A stretch of DNA of 7,665 bases from Pyrinomonadaceae bacterium (lineage in GTDB: Bacteria > Acidobacteriota > Blastocatellia > Pyrinomonadales > Pyrinomonadaceae): assembly GCA_013812565.1 (NCBI GenBank), contig JACCTF010000891.1:1-7665 (forward strand), read 5' to 3'. A program made the position numbers and the translations under genes. The notes beneath the pieces are model-generated. The model ran no database searches. It was not told the DNA's origin and saw only the letters and a program-made list of their open reading frames with translations. Positions 4,990-7,665 of this stretch are shown here, piece after piece. How positions within the stretch are numbered: the first letter of the stretch is position 1; each line of letters begins with the position of its first letter.

Positions 4990-7664
4990 TTTGCCGTTAA
5001 ACGGTCGCAACTTCTTTTCGCTCATCGCACTTTCTGCCGGTGTCGCCGCTCCCCCTCCGGCGACAAGCGGCATCCCCTCATTCCCGCGTATTAACGGTGG
5101 TCGCCCGCGCGTCAACGAGTATATCTACGACGGCATCAGCGCGCTCCAACCCGAACCGGGACAGGTCGCGTTCATTCCAATCGTCGATGCAATTCAAGAG
5201 TTTAAGGTCGAGATCAACTCGCCTTCGGCGGAGTTCGGACGCTTCAACGGTGGCGTCGTCAACTTAACAACCAAGTCGGGCACAAACAACTTGCGTGGCT
5301 CCGTCTTCTACTTCCTACGCAACGAAGCCTTAAACGCGCGCAACCTGTTCGCGCCCGCGACCGATGCTAATCCGAAGAAGCCTGTGTTTCGCCGTAACCA
5401 ATACGGCTTCGTCTTAGGCGGCCCTGTCCGTCCCGACAAGACATTCTTCTTCGGCTCCTTTCAAGGTACGCGACAAGCAATCGGGCGCGTGCTGTTCTCG
5501 ACCGTCCCCACGCTCGCGCAACGACAGGGTATCTTCACGCAACCCGTCTTCGACCCGGTGACGACCAGACAACGTGCGGTCGGAGGTTTTGTCCGCGACC
5601 AGTTTCCCGGCAATCGCATCCCTGTTGAACGTATTGACCCGATCGCGTTGCGGCTACTCGAACGTTACCCTCTGCCGAACCTGCCGGGCGCGGGCGTCAA
5701 CTTCAGTCGTGTCGGAAACGAGAGATTAAACCAGGACCAGTTCGACGTGCGCCTCGACCATCGCTTCGGAGAGCGCGACCAAGTCTTCGGGCGCTATTCG
5801 TTATTCACGCAGACGTTCACGCCCGTCACTCCCTTGCCGGAGGGAAGCGGCAATATCACGACCGGCGCGCTCGGACTGGAAGACAGCCGCGCGCTTCAGT
5901 TCGTCGGAAACTACGTTCACCTCTTCACGCCGAACGTAATCAACGAACTGCGCTTCGGCTACACGCGCCGAGGCGTAGACCGCCGCGCAGGATTACTCGA
6001 CGCTTCGCCGTCGCAGAGTCTGAGGCTGGACGGTATCCCGCAAAACTCGGCGTTCCAGAATGAGCTACCGACTTTCCAGATCGCTGGCTTCCAGCAACTC
6101 GGCGCGACGGCTAACACCAACTCGATCTTCAACACGGACGTAACGCAAATCTTCGACTCGGTCGGCGTACAACTAGGCAAGCACTCGACGAAGTTAGGAG
6201 TCGATTTCAGATCGGAGCGTTTGAACGTGTTGCAGCCGCCGTCGCCCACAGGCGTCTTCACCTTCAACGCGCTCGGCACCAACCAACCCGGCACGACGAA
6301 CACCGGCAACGCCTTCGCCAGCTTCCTCTTGGGTCAGGTGCAGAATTTCTCAATCGACTTACAGCAAAACGAGATACGACCGCGCGCCCGCATACTTGAA
6401 TTCTTCGCGCAGGACGATTTCAAAGCGACGAACAGGTTAACGCTCAATTTAGGCTTGCGCTACACCTTGAACTTCCCATCCACCGAACTCGACAACCAAG
6501 GCGCAATCTTTAACCTTGAGACGCAGCAACTTGACTACTTAGGTCGAAACGACTACCCGGACACAGCGCGCGAACTCCATAAGCTCAACTTCGGTCCGCG
6601 CCTAGGAATCGCTTACCGACTGACCGAGCGCACCGTACTTCGTTCCGGCTACGGCTTGGTGTGGCAGGAGCAAGCGGGCATCACGACGCCGTTCACGATC
6701 CCGCAATTCCCGTTCATTCAAACTGTCACACAACGCTCGCTCGACGGCGTTAACCCGGCATTCCAGTTGTCGGCGGGACCGAACGTGCAGCCGATACCAC
6801 TCACGCCTGAAGCCGGACTCGGTCAGGGCGTCTTCGCCGTTGACCGCAAGTTAAGTTCAGGATACGGCCAACAATGGAACATCGCCGTGCAGCGCGAACT
6901 CACGCCAAACCTCGTCGCGGAAGTCGCCTATGGCGGTTCTAAAATCACACACGTCGGCATCCCCGATACGAACATTAACCAACTCACCCGCCAACAACTC
7001 GCACAAGGGAATTCGCTGCTTCAACAAGTGCCGAATCCCTTCTTCGGCATTGTTCCACGCTCGTCGTCACTGGGCGACCCGACGATTCCGCACGCCCAAC
7101 TCTTGCGCCCGTACCCACGCTTCTCGACCGTCTCGCTTTACCGCAACAACGTTGGCAACACGAGCTACAATAGTCTCCAAGCCAAGCTCGAAAAACGATT
7201 CTCGCGGGGACTCGCGTTCCTCGTTTCTTACACGCGCTCGAAACTCATCGACGACGCCGGTCAGGTGTTCGACGCAACAATCTTGACGGGTCCGGTCGGC
7301 AACTTTCCCGTTGCCGACAGCTTCAACCGCACACTCGAACGAGACGCTTCGACCGGCGACATTCCGAACGTTCTCGTCTTGAGCTTCACGTATGAATTGC
7401 CGTTCGGTCGCGGGCGCTTCTTCAACCTCAAAGGAGTGGCGGACAGGCTGTTCGGCGGCTGGAACGTCAACGGTGCTGTGCAACTGCAATCCGGCTTGCC
7501 GTTCCCCATCACTCAAATTACAAACTTTAACTCCTTCGCAGGCTTCGGCACAGGGCGTCCGAACCGCATCAGCGATCCGAACTTGCCTGTAGACCAGCGA
7601 ACAACGGATAGATATTTCGACACTTCGGCATTCACCGTCGCGCCGCAGTTCACCATCGGCAACA
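4934..7664 (+). CDS. 3' fragment of the frameshifted receptor: plug and beta-barrel
   Basis: This frame is open without a stop from upstream of the junction to the end of the window, about 910 codons, and every part reads as receptor sequence. The plug spans about 4988-5300 and the barrel follows, with GGPVRPDKTFFFGSFQGTRQ (about 5420-5479), RLDHRFGERDQVFGRYS (about 5750-5800), KLNFGPRLGIAYRL (about 6581-6622), a GYGQQWNIAVQREL motif (about 6861-6902) and YELPFGRGRFF (about 7391-7423). There is no start codon with a ribosome site or signal peptide near the junction, so this part could not be exported by itself. The intact coding potential over 2.7 kb, with no further stops or shifts, implies that the break is recent or artefactual. 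Confidence 0.85.
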   Translation, partial: MRTETGSLGQVIPNRYIVDLPLNGRNFFSLIALSAGVAAPPPATSGIPSFPRINGGRPRVNEYIYDGISALQPEPGQVAFIPIVDAIQEFKVEINSPSAEFGRFNGGVVNLTTKSGTNNLRGSVFYFLRNEALNARNLFAPATDANPKKPVFRRNQYGFVLGGPVRPDKTFFFGSFQGTRQAIGRVLFSTVPTLAQRQGIFTQPVFDPVTTRQRAVGGFVRDQFPGNRIPVERIDPIALRLLERYPLPNLPGAGVNFSRVGNERLNQDQFDVRLDHRFGERDQVFGRYSLFTQTFTPVTPLPEGSGNITTGALGLEDSRALQFVGNYVHLFTPNVINELRFGYTRRGVDRRAGLLDASPSQSLRLDGIPQNSAFQNELPTFQIAGFQQLGATANTNSIFNTDVTQIFDSVGVQLGKHSTKLGVDFRSERLNVLQPPSPTGVFTFNALGTNQPGTTNTGNAFASFLLGQVQNFSIDLQQNEIRPRARILEFFAQDDFKATNRLTLNLGLRYTLNFPSTELDNQGAIFNLETQQLDYLGRNDYPDTARELHKLNFGPRLGIAYRLTERTVLRSGYGLVWQEQAGITTPFTIPQFPFIQTVTQRSLDGVNPAFQLSAGPNVQPIPLTPEAGLGQGVFAVDRKLSSGYGQQWNIAVQRELTPNLVAEVAYGGSKITHVGIPDTNINQLTRQQLAQGNSLLQQVPNPFFGIVPRSSSLGDPTIPHAQLLRPYPRFSTVSLYRNNVGNTSYNSLQAKLEKRFSRGLAFLVSYTRSKLIDDAGQVFDATILTGPVGNFPVADSFNRTLERDASTGDIPNVLVLSFTYELPFGRGRFFNLKGVADRLFGGWNVNGAVQLQSGLPFPITQITNFNSFAGFGTGRPNRISDPNLPVDQRTTDRYFDTSAFTVAPQFTIGN

Positions 7665-7665
7665 C

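Larger units (their letters stand above)
4555..7665 (+). pseudogene. TonB-dependent receptor, Oar-like, frameshifted and cut by the window end
   Basis: This is one receptor gene split over two frames. The first 125 or so codons give a signal peptide and a carboxypeptidase-regulatory-like domain ending in NEVVTVT. The frame then stops at 4987-4989. From about 4931 the +1 frame continues the same protein (LLRTETGSLGQVIPNRYIVD) and stays open for about 910 codons to the window edge. The second part holds the LPLNGRNF signature (4991-5014), the plug with INGGRPRVNEYIYDGI and EFGRFNGGVVNLTTKSGTN, then barrel strands including FAQDDFKATNRLTLNLGLRY (about 6404-6463). Oar-like proteins usually read VTVTAEAPLLRTE at this junction; here AEAP is absent, which fits a loss of about 14 bases. 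A sequencing or assembly error would give the same picture. The missing C-terminal end lies beyond the window. Confidence 0.8.

Overview
The window reads as a piece of an Acidobacteriota genome. I infer this from protein family types, not from a marker gene. The clues are two large Oar-like TonB-dependent receptors, one carrying the LPLNGRNF plug signature that is very common in that phylum, and a small secreted protein with the IPFNFSVGERNFAAGEY pattern of a family that is abundant there. All genes lie on the + strand. No rRNA, tRNA, CRISPR array, insertion sequence or phage gene is visible.

Layout: (1) 2-2434, the 3' part of a TonB-dependent receptor gene whose start lies upstream of the window. 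(2) 2435-2726, a non-coding gap with one imperfect hairpin and a possible extended -10 element. (3) 2727-3170, a small secreted protein with a strong Shine-Dalgarno, followed by two hairpins; the second is a perfect 16-bp stem that probably terminates transcription. (4) 3394-3843, an exported CHRD-domain protein followed by a textbook intrinsic terminator (19-bp stem plus T6). (5) 3913-4118, a non-coding gap ending in a TTGACA-type promoter candidate close to the next start. (6) 4119-4514, a regulator with an excisionase/MerR-like helix-turn-helix and a C-terminal Mop/TOBE oxyanion-binding domain. (7) 4555 to the window end, a second TonB-dependent receptor. Its reading frame shifts by one near 4930, which separates the signal peptide and carboxypeptidase-regulatory-like domain from the plug and barrel.

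Genes 3 and 4 look like single-gene transcription units, each closed by its own terminator. The Mop regulator and the second receptor are only 40 bp apart with no terminator between them, so they may be co-transcribed. The shared theme is the cell envelope: two outer-membrane importers, two exported small proteins, and one cytoplasmic sensor that probably binds molybdate or tungstate. A link between oxyanion sensing and the adjacent receptor is an inference from gene order only.

I did not find a clearly new system. The points most worth checking are the frameshift in the second receptor and the regulator-receptor pairing.
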